Source of the DNA: an uncultured Clostridia bacterium
GTDB lineage: Bacteria; Bacillota; Clostridia; Christensenellales; Borkfalkiaceae
Length of the DNA stretch: 45,945 bases
Direction of reading: 5' to 3'
Assembly: GCA_947627065.1 (NCBI GenBank)
Contig: CANQUN010000010.1
Span: forward strand, 1-45,945
Part shown: positions 29,580 to 38,963 of the stretch, in pieces
How the letters are laid out: every line of letters begins with the position of its first letter
How positions within the stretch are numbered: the stretch's first letter is position 1
Program-made: the position numbers and the translations under genes
Notes under the pieces: model-generated
The model's database searches: none
Told to the model about the DNA's origin: nothing
The model's input: the letters and a program-made list of their open reading frames with translations, nothing else

Positions 29580-29880
29580 CGGGTTGAGCCGTGAAATGTG
29601 GCGGTGTGGTATGGCCGAAGCGCAGCACGGGGTTGGGACATTTTCGGTGCAGGGTTGAGACGTTTTTGGTGCGGGGTCGGTGCCGTTTTTTGGTGCGGGG
29701 AACGGCGATTTTTTGCGCGGGGTAAGCGAAGAGGTTGCCCACCTCAGGCGCTCCGCGCCAGCCCCTCCTCGGGAGGGGCCAAAAGAAAAAACAACTTCTC
29801 GGGAGGGGCCAAGGGGAAAAATAACCTCTCGGGAGGGGCCAAAAGAAAAAATAACTTCTCGGGAGGGGCCAAGAGAAAAG
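29580..29880. repeat. Two adjoining short tandem repeat arrays
   Basis: Left part (about 29640-29725): four copies of TTTTTGGTGCGGGG-type units. Right part (29768-29880): four copies of a 29-30-bp unit, consensus CTCGGGAGGGGCCAAAAG plus AAAAAATAACTT. Units are directly adjacent, with no unique spacers, so this is not a CRISPR array. The region has no gene; frames through it are repeat artefacts. It lies downstream of glnS on the minus strand. Confidence 0.75.
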
Positions 29881-29927
29881 GGTATTAACCTTCCCCAAGG
29901 AAACGTCATAAGACGGCGGGGCGGGAA

Positions 29928-31559
29928 TCAGCCGGGGCGGTAGCCGTCTTTGAGGGAGACGATTTCGCCGAGGACAAGCCCGTTTTGGGTGGATTTTTTG
30001 TAGTAGCCGACGCGCATGAGCTGGAAACTCTTTCCGTCCTCGGCAGAAGCGACGTAGGGTTCGGCATAGCCGCGGAAGGTGTGCACGCTGTCGTAATTCA
30101 TGCGTTCGGAAAAGTCCTGCCCTGGGTACTCGGCGTCTTTTAAGAGATAGTCGTACTTGTTGACGGTTACGGGCACGCAGTCTGCCGCGTTTACCCACTG
30201 GATGGTTCCCTTACACTTTATTCCGCTGGTGTCGCTGCCGCTGTGCGATTGGGGCAAGTAGGTGCAGCGGATTTCGGTAACCTCGCCGTTCTCGTCGGTA
30301 ACGTAATCGTCGCACTTGATGATGTAGGCGTTTTTGAGACGGACGTAGCCGTCCTTTTTGAGGCGGAAGTACTTGGGCGGGGGACAGACGGAAAAGTCCT
30401 CTCTGTCTATGTAAATCTCTCTCGAGATGGTTATGGGGCGGGTGCCCGCTTCGGGCTTGTTGGGGTTGACGTCGAAGGACAGGGTTTCGGTTTTCCCCTC
30501 GGGGAAGTTGGTTAAAACGACCTTGACGGGAGAGAGAACGGCCATTGTCCTCTCGGCCTCGGCGTTGAGGTAATCGCGCACGAAATGTTCGAAATAGGCC
30601 ACTTCTATCTCGCTGTTGGCCTTGGCAACACCTATTTCCTCGCAGAAATTTTTGAGAGCCTCGGGCGGAATGCCGCGGTTACGAAGCCCCGCGAGGGTGG
30701 GCATGCGCGGGTCGTCCCAGCCGCTGACCGCGCCGTCCTCCACCAACTTTTTGAGATAGCGTTTGCTCATGACGGTGTTGGTTATGTTGAGGCGGGCGAA
30801 CTCTATCTGGCGGGGCTTGTGCTCCACGCCCGTGTTTTCCACAACCCAGTTGTAAAGCGGGCGGTGGTCCTCAAACTCGAGGGTGCAGATGGAGTGGGTT
30901 ACGCCCTGCATGGAGTCGCAGATGGGGTGCGCGAAGTCGTACATGGGATATATGCACCACTTGTTGCCCGTGCGGTGGTGTTCGGCATGCAGAACCCTGT
31001 ATATGACGGGGTCGCGCAGGTTGATGTTGGGAGACGACATGTCTATCTTTGCCCGAAGCACCTTTTCTCCATCCTTGAAAACTCCTTGTTTCATCTGCAT
31101 GAACAGTTCGAGGTTCTCCTCGGGCGTGCGGTTGCGGTAAGGGCTTTCCTTGCCCGGCTCGGTGAGCGTGCCGCGGGTTTCGCGGATTTCGTCGGCCGAA
31201 AGGTCGCAGACGTAGGCCTTGCCCTCCTTTATGAGTTTTACGGCAAGCGAGAATATCACGTCGAAGAAATCCGAGGCGTACCTTATCTCGTACCACTCGA
31301 AGCCCAGCCAGCGGATGTCCCGCTCGATGGCCTCGACGTACTCGGTCTTTTCTTTGGACGGGTTGGTGTCGTCAAAGAACAGGTTGCATTTGCCGCCGTA
31401 CTTTTCGGCCGTGCCGAAATTGAGGCACAGGGACTTGGCGTGGCCTATGTGAAGGTAGCCGTTAGGCTCGGGCGGAAAGCGCGTGTGCACCTCGCTAACC
31501 TTGCCCTCGGCAAGTTCTCCGTTGATGATATCCTCGATGAAATTTTTTGCTTCGGCCAT
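29928..31559 (-). CDS. glnS: Glutaminyl-tRNA synthetase
   Basis: A 543-residue class I synthetase that charges tRNA-Gln. The signature is present: RFPPEPNGYLHIGHAKSLCLNFG (HIGH motif about residues 37-40), DDTNPSKE, and the KMSKS equivalent MSKRYLKKLV. The Gln-specific C-terminal beta-barrel region is complete (ADCVPVTVNKYDYLLKDAEYPGQDF, GKSFQLMRVGYY). GGAGGT precedes the ATG. Full length for the family. With the tRNA-Gln nearby, this host may not need the amidotransferase route for Gln. It lies downstream of a small gene on the same strand. Confidence 0.96.
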   Translation of the reverse strand: MAEAKNFIEDIINGELAEGKVSEVHTRFPPEPNGYLHIGHAKSLCLNFGTAEKYGGKCNLFFDDTNPSKEKTEYVEAIERDIRWLGFEWYEIRYASDFFDVIFSLAVKLIKEGKAYVCDLSADEIRETRGTLTEPGKESPYRNRTPEENLELFMQMKQGVFKDGEKVLRAKIDMSSPNINLRDPVIYRVLHAEHHRTGNKWCIYPMYDFAHPICDSMQGVTHSICTLEFEDHRPLYNWVVENTGVEHKPRQIEFARLNITNTVMSKRYLKKLVEDGAVSGWDDPRMPTLAGLRNRGIPPEALKNFCEEIGVAKANSEIEVAYFEHFVRDYLNAEAERTMAVLSPVKVVLTNFPEGKTETLSFDVNPNKPEAGTRPITISREIYIDREDFSVCPPPKYFRLKKDGYVRLKNAYIIKCDDYVTDENGEVTEIRCTYLPQSHSGSDTSGIKCKGTIQWVNAADCVPVTVNKYDYLLKDAEYPGQDFSERMNYDSVHTFRGYAEPYVASAEDGKSFQLMRVGYYKKSTQNGLVLGEIVSLKDGYRPG

Positions 31560-31592
31560 AAGTAAACCTCCGTTTTTTGTGGGAAAAAGGCG

Positions 31593-31901
31593 TTATTTGC
31601 AAGTTTTGCAGGGGTCGGGCAAGGAAAGAGCGGACGCCGCGGCGGCGTACACTTCCCCCTCTTTTGCAAACCCGAATTGTTCGAGCGGGACGCCCCAGAC
31701 GTCCTCCGTGGTGAAACGGGGAAAGTCGGTGTCCATACACTTGTTGATGAGCGTTCTCAGCATGAGTTCGCGGTAAGGGCAGCCCTGAGAGACGAACAGG
31801 CGCATGTCCTTGTCTATGCCGCCGTAAAATTCGCCTTCTTCGCAGTGCATAACGTAAAAGAGCACGCAACCCGGTTTGTAGGAAAGTTTAATTTCTATCA
31901 T
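31593..31901 (-). CDS. Small hypothetical protein upstream of glnS
   Basis: A 102-residue protein (MIEIKLSYKPGCVLFYVMHCEEGEFYGGIDKDMRLFVSQGCPYRELMLRTLINKCMDTDFPRF...). Several Cys (11 to 13 residues apart, then PCKTCK at the end) may bind metal. No family recognised. There is no ribosome site before the ATG; the -10 box TAAAAT (31915-31910) with an extended TG element places the expected transcript start at or within a few bases of the ATG, so the mRNA may be leaderless. Likely co-transcribed with glnS. Confidence 0.6.
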   Translation of the reverse strand: MIEIKLSYKPGCVLFYVMHCEEGEFYGGIDKDMRLFVSQGCPYRELMLRTLINKCMDTDFPRFTTEDVWGVPLEQFGFAKEGEVYAAAASALSLPDPCKTCK

Positions 31902-31948
31902 GATTTATAATTTTAGCACAGACTTTATTTTTTTCCAAATAATTTTAC

Positions 31949-31977
31949 TTGACTTTGGTAAATTTTTTATATACAAT
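31949..31977 (+). promoter_or_regulatory. Promoter of glyS
   Basis: TTGACT (31949-31954) and TACAAT (31972-31977), 17 bases apart. The 5' untranslated region is about 80 bases, with a GC-rich hairpin (CGCCGCGGCG) at about 32013. No T-box features (no specifier stem, no conserved T-box sequence) were seen. Confidence 0.7.
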
Positions 31978-32064
31978 TTTACATGGCGTGTGTAAGCGCG
32001 CTTTACTCAGGTGCGCCGCGGCGCGTTTTCAAGGCGACGGGCGCACGGCAAAAGAGGTGTTTTT

Positions 32065-33444
32065 ATGGCAGACAGACAAGTTAGCATGGACAAGATAGTC
32101 AATCTTTGCAAGGCACGCGGAATAATCTTTCCCGGCAGCGATATTTACGGCGGAATGGGCAACACGTGGGATTACGGCCCCGTGGGCGTTGAGATGAAGA
32201 ACAACATCAAACGCGCCTGGTGGAAACGGTTTGTGCAGGAGAGCACGAATTCCTTCGGCGTGGACGCCGCCATTCTCATGAACCCCAAGGTGTGGGAAGC
32301 CAGCGGGCACACCACTTCCTTTGCAGACCCGCAGATGGACTGCAAGGAGTGCAAATCCCGCCACAGGGCGGACAACCTGATAGAGGCGCATTCCAAGGGT
32401 ACGGTCAACCCCGACCTCATGACGAACGAGCAGATGGAGGCCTATATCGCGGAGCATCACGTGTGCTGCCCCCGCTGCGGCAACTTCAACTGGACTCCGA
32501 TAAGGCAGTTCAACCTGATGTTCAGCACCTCGCGCGGGGTAACCGAGGACAACCGCAACGTCATCTACCTCCGCCCCGAGACCGCACAGGGCGAATTTGT
32601 CAATTTCCAGAACGTTCAGCGCACGATGCGGGCAAAGATTCCCTTTGGCATTGCGCAGATAGGCAAGGCGTTCAGAAACGAGATTACCCCCGGCAACTTC
32701 ATATTCAGGACTATTGAATTTGAGCAGATGGAGCACCAGTGGTTCTGCAAGGAAGGCACCGACGTCGAATATTACGAGGAGTTCAAGAAGAAGGCGTGGA
32801 AGTTTTTGACCGACCTCGGCTTTGACGAGAGCCACCTGCGCTTTAAGGATCACGACAAACTTGCGCATTACGCAAAGTGCGCCTGCGATATACAATACCT
32901 CTTCCCCATGGGCTGGTCCGAACTCAACGGCATACACAACAGGACGGACTACGACCTGAGCCGTCATCAGGAATATTCGGGCAAGACGATGATCTACAAC
33001 GACCCCATCACCAATGAGAAGTACATTCCTTACGTCGTGGAATACTCCATAGGCGCAGACAGGCTGATGCTCGCCGTCCTCTCCGAGGCGTACGAGGAAG
33101 AAGAACTTGAAGGCGGAGACACGCGCGTGGTCATGCATTTCCACCCCGCCGTGGCCGCTTACAAGGCCGCTGTTCTCCCCTTGCAGAAAAACCTTGCGGA
33201 CAAGGCCAAGGAGATTTACGCCGAACTTTCCAAGCGGTTTATGATAACTTACGACGACGCGGGTTCCATCGGCAAACGCTACCGCAGGCAGGATGAGATC
33301 GGAACGCCCTTCTCGGTAACCATCGACTTTGACACGCTTGAGGACAACACCGTTACCGTGCGCGACAGGGACACCATGGCACAGATACGCATTTCGGTTG
33401 ACAAACTCGCCGACTACATAAACGAACGTATCGCCTTCAACTGA
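32065..33444 (+). CDS. glyS: Glycyl-tRNA synthetase, single-chain class II (alpha2 type)
   Basis: A 459-residue enzyme. Class II motifs are visible: motif 1 region GNTWDYGPVGVEMKNNIKRAWWKRFV, motif 2 with FRNEITPGNFIFRTIEFEQMEHQWF, and motif 3 GADRLMLAVLSEAY, plus the anticodon-binding domain (VVMHFHPAVAAYKAAVLPLQK, GKRYRRQDEIGTPFSVTID). A zinc-type Cys cluster is in the insertion (CKECKSRH, CCPRCGNFNW). AGAGGTG precedes ATG at 32065; an extension to 32011 lacks support. Complete. Confidence 0.95.
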   Translation: MADRQVSMDKIVNLCKARGIIFPGSDIYGGMGNTWDYGPVGVEMKNNIKRAWWKRFVQESTNSFGVDAAILMNPKVWEASGHTTSFADPQMDCKECKSRHRADNLIEAHSKGTVNPDLMTNEQMEAYIAEHHVCCPRCGNFNWTPIRQFNLMFSTSRGVTEDNRNVIYLRPETAQGEFVNFQNVQRTMRAKIPFGIAQIGKAFRNEITPGNFIFRTIEFEQMEHQWFCKEGTDVEYYEEFKKKAWKFLTDLGFDESHLRFKDHDKLAHYAKCACDIQYLFPMGWSELNGIHNRTDYDLSRHQEYSGKTMIYNDPITNEKYIPYVVEYSIGADRLMLAVLSEAYEEEELEGGDTRVVMHFHPAVAAYKAAVLPLQKNLADKAKEIYAELSKRFMITYDDAGSIGKRYRRQDEIGTPFSVTIDFDTLEDNTVTVRDRDTMAQIRISVDKLADYINERIAFN

Positions 33445-33555
33445 ATGAACGGCCGACGCGCGTTGACCTGCCGTTGCGGTTGAAAGCGGCGATTGCGGAA
33501 ACAATGGGCGGCGCGGCGAAAAAGCCCGCACTGTGAGCAATGGCACAAATGAAGA

Positions 33556-33590
33556 AAACCCCGTATTTTGTGAGATTTACGGGGTTTTTT
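33556..33590. terminator. Bidirectional-type terminator after glyS
   Basis: AACCCCGTA with TACGGGGTT (33556-33565 / 33578-33587) forms a 9-10-bp stem with T-runs on both sides (TTTTTT on plus, TTTTCTTC on minus). It serves glyS and possibly limits read-through from the reductase gene. The remaining gap to 33742 holds nothing further. Confidence 0.75.
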
Positions 33591-33742
33591 GATTTTTGAG
33601 ACGGGAGTCAGCAGCCGTCCGCGCGGTGGTCGGACGGGCATATCCGTGCCGTTCAGGGGTGCTGTTTGGTGGGTCAGGAGTGGGTTGAGCGGACGGATTG
33701 GCGGGCGAAGTTGGGGCGGGAATGCAGCCCGCTGACGAGTGG

Positions 33743-34366
33743 TCAGCGGATGAAGTTTGTGTGGGCGAGGAGTTCGTTGGCGGGCGGTTCGATTCCGTTC
33801 TTTTTGCCGAGGTCTATGACTTTAAGGAGCCACGCCATGTTGCGGGCGAGGTTGCGCATGGTCTGCATCCCCTCTTCGTCGAGGACGACTTCGCCGGCGT
33901 TGGAGCCGAACACGTTGTTCCAATAAGTTGACGAAACGACGGGCATACGCTTTATCATGAAATATTTGTTGATGTCGTCAAAAGCGGGCAGCGCGCCCGA
34001 GCGGCGGGCCGAGGCGATGGCAGCGGCGGGTTTGAAGGCAAACGCTTCGCCACCCGAACAGAACATTCTGTCCATGGCCGAAAGGATGCGTCCCGTGGGG
34101 TGCGCGTAGTAGACGGGCGTGCCGAACACGAAACCGTCGGCCAGCACCGCCTTTTCCACCCATTCGTTGATGGGGTCGTCGTCGAAAACGCACCTGCCCT
34201 TGGAAGCGCAGCCGCCGCAGGCGACGCAGTCGCGTATGACGCCGTTGCCCATCTGGATTATCTCGCTGTCTATGCCCTGCGTGGCAAGTTCGGCGCTTAT
34301 TTCGGTGAGCGCGGTGAAGGTGCAGCCGTTCTTGCGCGGGCTGCCGTTAAAGAGCAAAACTTTCAT
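33743..34366 (-). CDS. NADPH-dependent FMN reductase / iron-sulfur flavoprotein-like
   Basis: A 207-residue flavodoxin-fold protein. The FMN phosphate loop is LLFNGSPRKNGCTFTAL; DCVACGGCASKGRCVF is the Cys motif of the flavoprotein group (may bind a cluster or be redox active); GTPVYYAHPTGRILSAMDRMFC completes the fold. GGAGAGGTG precedes the start. It probably transfers electrons from NAD(P)H to an unknown acceptor. Confidence 0.82.
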   Translation of the reverse strand: MKVLLFNGSPRKNGCTFTALTEISAELATQGIDSEIIQMGNGVIRDCVACGGCASKGRCVFDDDPINEWVEKAVLADGFVFGTPVYYAHPTGRILSAMDRMFCSGGEAFAFKPAAAIASARRSGALPAFDDINKYFMIKRMPVVSSTYWNNVFGSNAGEVVLDEEGMQTMRNLARNMAWLLKVIDLGKKNGIEPPANELLAHTNFIR

Positions 34367-34466
34367 TTTACACCTCTCCTATCCCCTGTTTTTGTGAGAA
34401 AAAGGGGACTTTTTTATTTTTTTGGGTCGTCGCGGGAACCCGCCCCGCGGTTGTGTTTTTCTGTCT

Positions 34467-34501
34467 TTTGCAAGGCGGACGGTCTCCGTCCGCCTTGCAA
34501 A
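34467..34501. repeat. Perfect 16-bp inverted repeat between the reductase and hydA genes
   Basis: TTTGCAAGGCGGACGG (34467-34482) and its exact complement (34486-34501) around a 3-base loop. T-rich flanks exist on both sides but are weak as U-runs. It is a strong hairpin, possibly a terminator or a REP-like element. The rest of the 34,367-34,700 gap shows no gene. Confidence 0.6.
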
Positions 34502-34708
34502 TTTTGGGTGAAACGACGAGCCGCCGCCCGTCCCGCCGCCATTGAACGGACAGCCGCAAATACGGTTAGCCGTTGGTTGGGTGGTTATATTTTATGCAGG
34601 TGGGGCGGTAATGTTGGTCGGGTCGGCGGTTGTTACGATTATACGCCATTGTGGCAATTTACGTTGAAGTTTATGCGAAATTGCGGGGCTGTAATGCCCG
34701 AGGCTGTT

Positions 34709-34738
34709 AAAAAAGCCGCCCGAACGGACGGCTTTTTT
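34709..34738 (-). terminator. Terminator of the hyd operon
   Basis: AAAAAAGCCG (34709-34718) pairs with CGGCTTTTTT (34729-34738) as a perfect 10-bp stem. It lies 24 bases after the hydA stop and works on either strand. Confidence 0.75.
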
Positions 34739-34762
34739 CAGCCGTGACGGACGGCTTTTGTG

Positions 34763-36502
34763 TTACTTTTTGTAACGTTCCCTCTTGACGTAACTCGTGT
34801 GGAGTATCTCGTGGGCCTTGTGGCTGCCCGGTTTGCCGAGGTAGTTGTCGTAAATCTCTTTGATGACGGGGTTGTCGTGGCTCTTTCTGAGGCCGCACTT
34901 CTTGTCCGCCTTGTAGAGGACGCTTGCGCGGAGGGCCTTGTAATCGGTGTTTTCACGCACGACGGAGGACATTATGGGCTGGCCGCCGCCGTTTACGCAG
35001 CCGCCGGGGCAGCACATGATTTCTATAAACGTGTAATCGCACTTGCCCTTGCTGACCTTTTCGCAGATCTTTTTGGCGTTGGCAATGCCCGAGGCGACGG
35101 CGACCTTGACGGTCTTGCCGCCGATGTCGTAAGTCGCTTCCTTTATTCCCTTGGTGCCGCGGACCTTTTTGAACTCTACATTTTCCAAAGGTTTGCCCGT
35201 GATGGTTTCCGCCGCGGTGCGGAGGGCCGCTTCCATAACGCCGCCCGTCGCGCCGAAGATGACGCCCGCGCCCGTGTAGATTCCGAGAGGCGAATCGACC
35301 TCTCCGTCGACAAGTTCGTTGAAGAGTATGCCGTTTTGCTTGATCATCTTGGCAAGTTCACGAGTGGTGAGCACGGCGTCTATATCGGGATAGCCCGAGG
35401 CCGACTGGTCTGGTCTGCCCTTTTCAAACTTCTTGGCGGTGCAGGGCATGATGGACACGACGTAGAGTTTGGAAGGATCGACGCCGAGTTTTTCGGCATA
35501 ATAGGTCTTGACGATGGCGCCGAACATCTGCTGCGGGCTCTTGCATGTGCTGACGTTGGGTATGAGTTCGGGATAGTAATATTCGAGGTATCTGACCCAT
35601 CCCGGGGAGCAGCTGGTGAACATGGGCAGTTTGCCGCCCTTCTGTATGCGCTCGACGAGTTCGTTGGCCTCTTCCATAATGGTGAGGTCCGCCGAGAAGT
35701 TTACGTCAAACACCTTGTCGAAACCGAGCATTCTGAGGGCGGTTATCATCTTGCCCTCCACGTTGGTGCCCATGGGATAGCCGAACTCTTCGCCGAGGCC
35801 TGCCCTTACCGAAGGAGCGGGACCTGCGATGACGATTTTTTCGGGATCGGCGATGGCCGCCCTCACTTCGTCTATCTCCTCACGCTCGTGCAGAGCGCCC
35901 GTCGGGCAGACGTTGATGCACTGGCCGCAGGCCACGCAGGGGCTGTCGTTAAGGTCGTTTTCAAAAGCGCAGCCGATGTGCGTTTTGAATCCCCTCTTGA
36001 CGGGGCCGATGACGCCCACTTCCTGAATCTTGCGGCACACGGCGACGCAGCGGCGGCAGAGCACGCACTTGGAATTGTCGCGCACGAGGTACGGGGTGGA
36101 AACGTCCTTTTCGCACTCGTGATGTTCGCCCGAGAAACGGTTGATGTCGCAGCCGTATTCATAACTGAGATCCTGAAGTTCGCAGTGGGTGTTTCTGTCG
36201 CAGGAGAGGCAGGACTTGTTGTGGTCGGAAAGGATGAGTTCGAGCGTGGTCTTTCTCGACGCCCTGACCTTGGGAGTGTCCGTAAACACTTCCATCCCCT
36301 CGTTTACGGGATACACGCAGGCGGCCACGAGCGAACGTGCGCCCTTGACTTCTACCACGCAGATACGGCAGGCGCCTATCGCGTTGATGTCCTTCATGTA
36401 GCAGAGGGTGGGAATGCGGATGCCTATCTTTTTGGCGGCCTGCAGTATGGTGGTGCCCTCTTCTACGCTTACGGGAATATTGTTAATCTTTATATTTACC
36501 AT
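34763..36502 (-). CDS. hydA: [FeFe]-hydrogenase catalytic subunit, HydA type (trimeric NADH-linked)
   Basis: A 579-residue hydrogenase. N-terminal [2Fe-2S] cysteines are at 34, 45, 48 and 62. The HxxxC-type cluster is HNKSCLSCDRNTHC (94-107). Two [4Fe-4S] sites are CVLCRRCVAVC (146-156) and CVACGQCINVC (189-199). H-cluster motifs are TSCSPGW (L1, about 296-302), MPCTAKKFE (L2, 352-360) and MCCPGGCVNGGGQP (L3). All H-cluster ligands are present. With HydB and HydC it forms an electron-bifurcating or NADH-dependent complex that makes or uses H2. It ends the operon. Confidence 0.95.
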   Translation of the reverse strand: MVNIKINNIPVSVEEGTTILQAAKKIGIRIPTLCYMKDINAIGACRICVVEVKGARSLVAACVYPVNEGMEVFTDTPKVRASRKTTLELILSDHNKSCLSCDRNTHCELQDLSYEYGCDINRFSGEHHECEKDVSTPYLVRDNSKCVLCRRCVAVCRKIQEVGVIGPVKRGFKTHIGCAFENDLNDSPCVACGQCINVCPTGALHEREEIDEVRAAIADPEKIVIAGPAPSVRAGLGEEFGYPMGTNVEGKMITALRMLGFDKVFDVNFSADLTIMEEANELVERIQKGGKLPMFTSCSPGWVRYLEYYYPELIPNVSTCKSPQQMFGAIVKTYYAEKLGVDPSKLYVVSIMPCTAKKFEKGRPDQSASGYPDIDAVLTTRELAKMIKQNGILFNELVDGEVDSPLGIYTGAGVIFGATGGVMEAALRTAAETITGKPLENVEFKKVRGTKGIKEATYDIGGKTVKVAVASGIANAKKICEKVSKGKCDYTFIEIMCCPGGCVNGGGQPIMSSVVRENTDYKALRASVLYKADKKCGLRKSHDNPVIKEIYDNYLGKPGSHKAHEILHTSYVKRERYKK

Positions 36503-36517
36503 TTTACTTTCCTCCGA

Positions 36518-38392
36518 TTAGCCTTTGACTATGGCGCCGAACTTGCAGGTCGCCATGCAGGCGCCGCACTTGATGCACTTTGCCTTGTCGATGACGTGCG
36601 GGTTTTTGACCGTTCCGCTGATGGCGCCGACAGGGCACTTTCTCGCGCAGGCAGTACAACCCTTGCACTTGTCGGGCTGTATGGAATAACTGACGAGATT
36701 CTTGCAAACGCCCGCCGGGCAGCGTTTTTCCACGACGTGGGCGACGTATTCGTCTCTGAAATATCTGAGCGTGGAGAGAACGGGGTTGGGCGCAGTCTGG
36801 CCGAGACCGCACAGAGAATTCTCTTTTATGTATTTGCAAAGTTCTTCCATTTTATCCAGATCTTCGAGTTCCGCTGTGCCGTTGGTAACCTTGGTGAGCA
36901 GTTCGTAAAGACGCTTGGTGCCTATACGGCAGGGCGTGCACTTGCCGCAGGATTCGTCAACGGTAAATTCGAGGAAGAACTTGGCTATATCGACCATACA
37001 GTTGTCCTCGTCCATGACGATGAGTCCGCCCGAACCCATCATGGAGCCTATCGCGATGAGGTTGTCGTAATCTATGGCAACGTCCATCTTTTCGGCGGGA
37101 ATGCAGCCGCCCGAGGGGCCGCCCGTCTGCGCCGCTTTGAACTTTTTGCTGTTGGGGATTCCGCCGCCTATCTCCTCTATTATCTCGCGGAGGGTGGTGC
37201 CCATGGGAACTTCTACAAGACCCGTGTTGGTTATCTTGCCGCCGAGGGCGAACACCTTGGTGCCCTTGCTCTTTTCGGTGCCCATGGAGGCGAACCATTC
37301 GGCCCCGTTGAGGATTATCTGGGCAACGTTGGCGTAAGTTTCCACGTTGTTGAGGATGGTGGGTTTGGCAAACAGACCCTTGACTGCGGGGAAGGGAGGA
37401 CGAGGTCTCGGTTCGCCGCGGTTGCCCTCTATGGAAACCATGAGCGCCGTCTCCTCGCCGCAGACGAACGCGCCCGCGCCGAGACGTACTTCTACGTTGA
37501 AGTTGAAGCCCGTGCCGAATATGTTATTGCCCAAAAGGCCGTATTCGTTGGCCTGTTTGATGGCTATGCGCAGACGCTGCACGGCGATGGGGTATTCCGC
37601 ACGGACGTATATGTAGCCCTGATCGGAACCGATGGTGTAAGCGGCGATGGCCATTGCTTCGAGCACGGCGTGGGGGTCGCCTTCGAGAACCGACCTGTCC
37701 ATGAACGCGCCCGGGTCGCCTTCGTCGGCGTTGCAGAGGACAAATTTCTTGTCCGCCTGAGAAGCCTTGGCGAACATCCACTTTCTGCCCGTGGGGAAGC
37801 CCGCGCCGCCGCGGCCGCGCAGACCCGAGTCGAGCATTACCTTTACCACGTCGTCCTGACTCATGGAAGTAAGCACTTTGTAGAGGGCGAGATAACCGTC
37901 CCGCGCGATGTATTCTTCAACGTTTTCGGGGTCGATTACGCCGCAGTTGCGCAGGGCGAGACGGTGCTGTTTTCTGTAAAAATCGGTCTCGTTGAGGGCC
38001 TTGATGACGCCTTCTTCCTTGACCGTTTCTTTGTAGAGGTATTTGGTGAGAACAGTGTTGTTGACGAGGTGGCTTTCCACTATCTCGTGGACGTATTCGG
38101 GATGAACCTGAGAATAGAATGCGCCTTCGGGATAGACGATGACTACGGGGCCGAGGGCGCACAGGCCGAAGCAGCCCGTCATTATCACCTTAACCCTGTC
38201 CGAAAGGCCTGCCTTTGCAACTTCTTCTCTGAATTCTTCGAGAATCACCCTCGACTTGCCAGAGGTGCAGCCCGTACCTCCGCAGACGAGAACGGTGCGC
38301 TCCTTGATTTCCTTTAAGGTGTGGTCTGCCGCACGCGGACCCATGGCCTTGAGGGCGCGTTCTTTTATAGCAACGAGTTCGTTATAATTCAT
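36518..38392 (-). CDS. hydB: NuoF-like HydB subunit of the [FeFe]-hydrogenase complex
   Basis: A 624-residue protein. An N-terminal thioredoxin-like [2Fe-2S] domain is CGGTGCTSGKSRVI...CFGLCALGP. The NAD/FMN core has GLRGRGGAGFPTGRKW and LCNADEGDPGAF, with GAGAFVCGEETALMVSIEGNRGEPRPRPP. The 4Fe-4S region is SCGKCTPCRIGTKRL. Two C-terminal ferredoxin clusters (CKGCTACARKCP, CIKCGACMATCKFG) are typical of hydrogenase-type, not respiratory, subunits. It lies 22 bases from hydC and 15 from hydA. Confidence 0.95.
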   Translation of the reverse strand: MNYNELVAIKERALKAMGPRAADHTLKEIKERTVLVCGGTGCTSGKSRVILEEFREEVAKAGLSDRVKVIMTGCFGLCALGPVVIVYPEGAFYSQVHPEYVHEIVESHLVNNTVLTKYLYKETVKEEGVIKALNETDFYRKQHRLALRNCGVIDPENVEEYIARDGYLALYKVLTSMSQDDVVKVMLDSGLRGRGGAGFPTGRKWMFAKASQADKKFVLCNADEGDPGAFMDRSVLEGDPHAVLEAMAIAAYTIGSDQGYIYVRAEYPIAVQRLRIAIKQANEYGLLGNNIFGTGFNFNVEVRLGAGAFVCGEETALMVSIEGNRGEPRPRPPFPAVKGLFAKPTILNNVETYANVAQIILNGAEWFASMGTEKSKGTKVFALGGKITNTGLVEVPMGTTLREIIEEIGGGIPNSKKFKAAQTGGPSGGCIPAEKMDVAIDYDNLIAIGSMMGSGGLIVMDEDNCMVDIAKFFLEFTVDESCGKCTPCRIGTKRLYELLTKVTNGTAELEDLDKMEELCKYIKENSLCGLGQTAPNPVLSTLRYFRDEYVAHVVEKRCPAGVCKNLVSYSIQPDKCKGCTACARKCPVGAISGTVKNPHVIDKAKCIKCGACMATCKFGAIVKG

Positions 38393-38414
38393 ATCGGGAT
38401 TTCCTTTGCGATTA

Positions 38415-38906
38415 TTACGCCTTGTATTTAGCGAGGATGCCGGCTATCTGATCTTTGGTCAGTTTGCCGTACACGTCGTCGTTGACGGTCATGACGGGGG
38501 CCAGACCGCAGCAGCCTATGCAGCGCGTAGCGTCCAGCGAATAGACGAGATCGTCCGTTATTCCGCTCTCTATGCCGAGTTGCTTTTGAAGTTCGGCATA
38601 AATTTCTCCCGAACCCTTTACGTAACAGGCGGTGCCGAGGCAGACGCCTATCTTGTACTTGCCCTTGGGCGTGAGGGTGAACTGAGAGTAGAAGGTTGCC
38701 ACGCCGAATACTTCCGCAAGGGAAACACCGAGCCTGTCCGCTATTACTTCCTGCACTTCGATGGGAAGATATCCGTAGATATCCTGCGCCTGCTGGAGAG
38801 CGGGCATCAATGCGCCTTCGACGTTCTTGAGCCCTTTGAGGACTTTTTCGAGTTCGTCCGCCTGGGCCTTGGTCCCGTTGAACGGAACCTTTGCGTTTTG
38901 TGCCAT
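38415..38906 (-). CDS. hydC: NuoE-like HydC subunit of the [FeFe]-hydrogenase complex
   Basis: A 163-residue thioredoxin-like [2Fe-2S] protein. Cluster ligands are in GVCLGTACYVKGS and DATRCIGCCGLAPVMTVNDDVYGKL. The helical N-terminal half contains ALMPALQQAQDIYGYLPIEVQEVIADRLGVSLAEVFGVATFYSQF, the family's core. It opens the operon, with GGAGGT upstream. Confidence 0.93.
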   Translation of the reverse strand: MAQNAKVPFNGTKAQADELEKVLKGLKNVEGALMPALQQAQDIYGYLPIEVQEVIADRLGVSLAEVFGVATFYSQFTLTPKGKYKIGVCLGTACYVKGSGEIYAELQKQLGIESGITDDLVYSLDATRCIGCCGLAPVMTVNDDVYGKLTKDQIAGILAKYKA

Positions 38907-38963
38907 TTATTACCTCCGTTTTGTGTTGTCAATGACTTTTGGGTAAATACCCGTACGGATAAT

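Noticed and set aside
29768-29880. Possible CRISPR array
   Set aside because: The units are directly adjacent, without unique spacers, and no cas genes are in view.
31978-32064. T-box riboswitch for glyS
   Set aside because: No specifier stem, no conserved T-box sequence and no terminator were found in the 80-base leader.
34467-34501. Insertion-sequence terminal repeat
   Set aside because: The two 16-bp arms are only three bases apart, forming a hairpin, with no transposase nearby.
34760-38317. A 1185-residue plus-strand open frame antisense to hydA and hydB
   Set aside because: It mirrors codon bias of the two genuine genes, has no ribosome site or recognisable domain, and crosses the real gene boundary.
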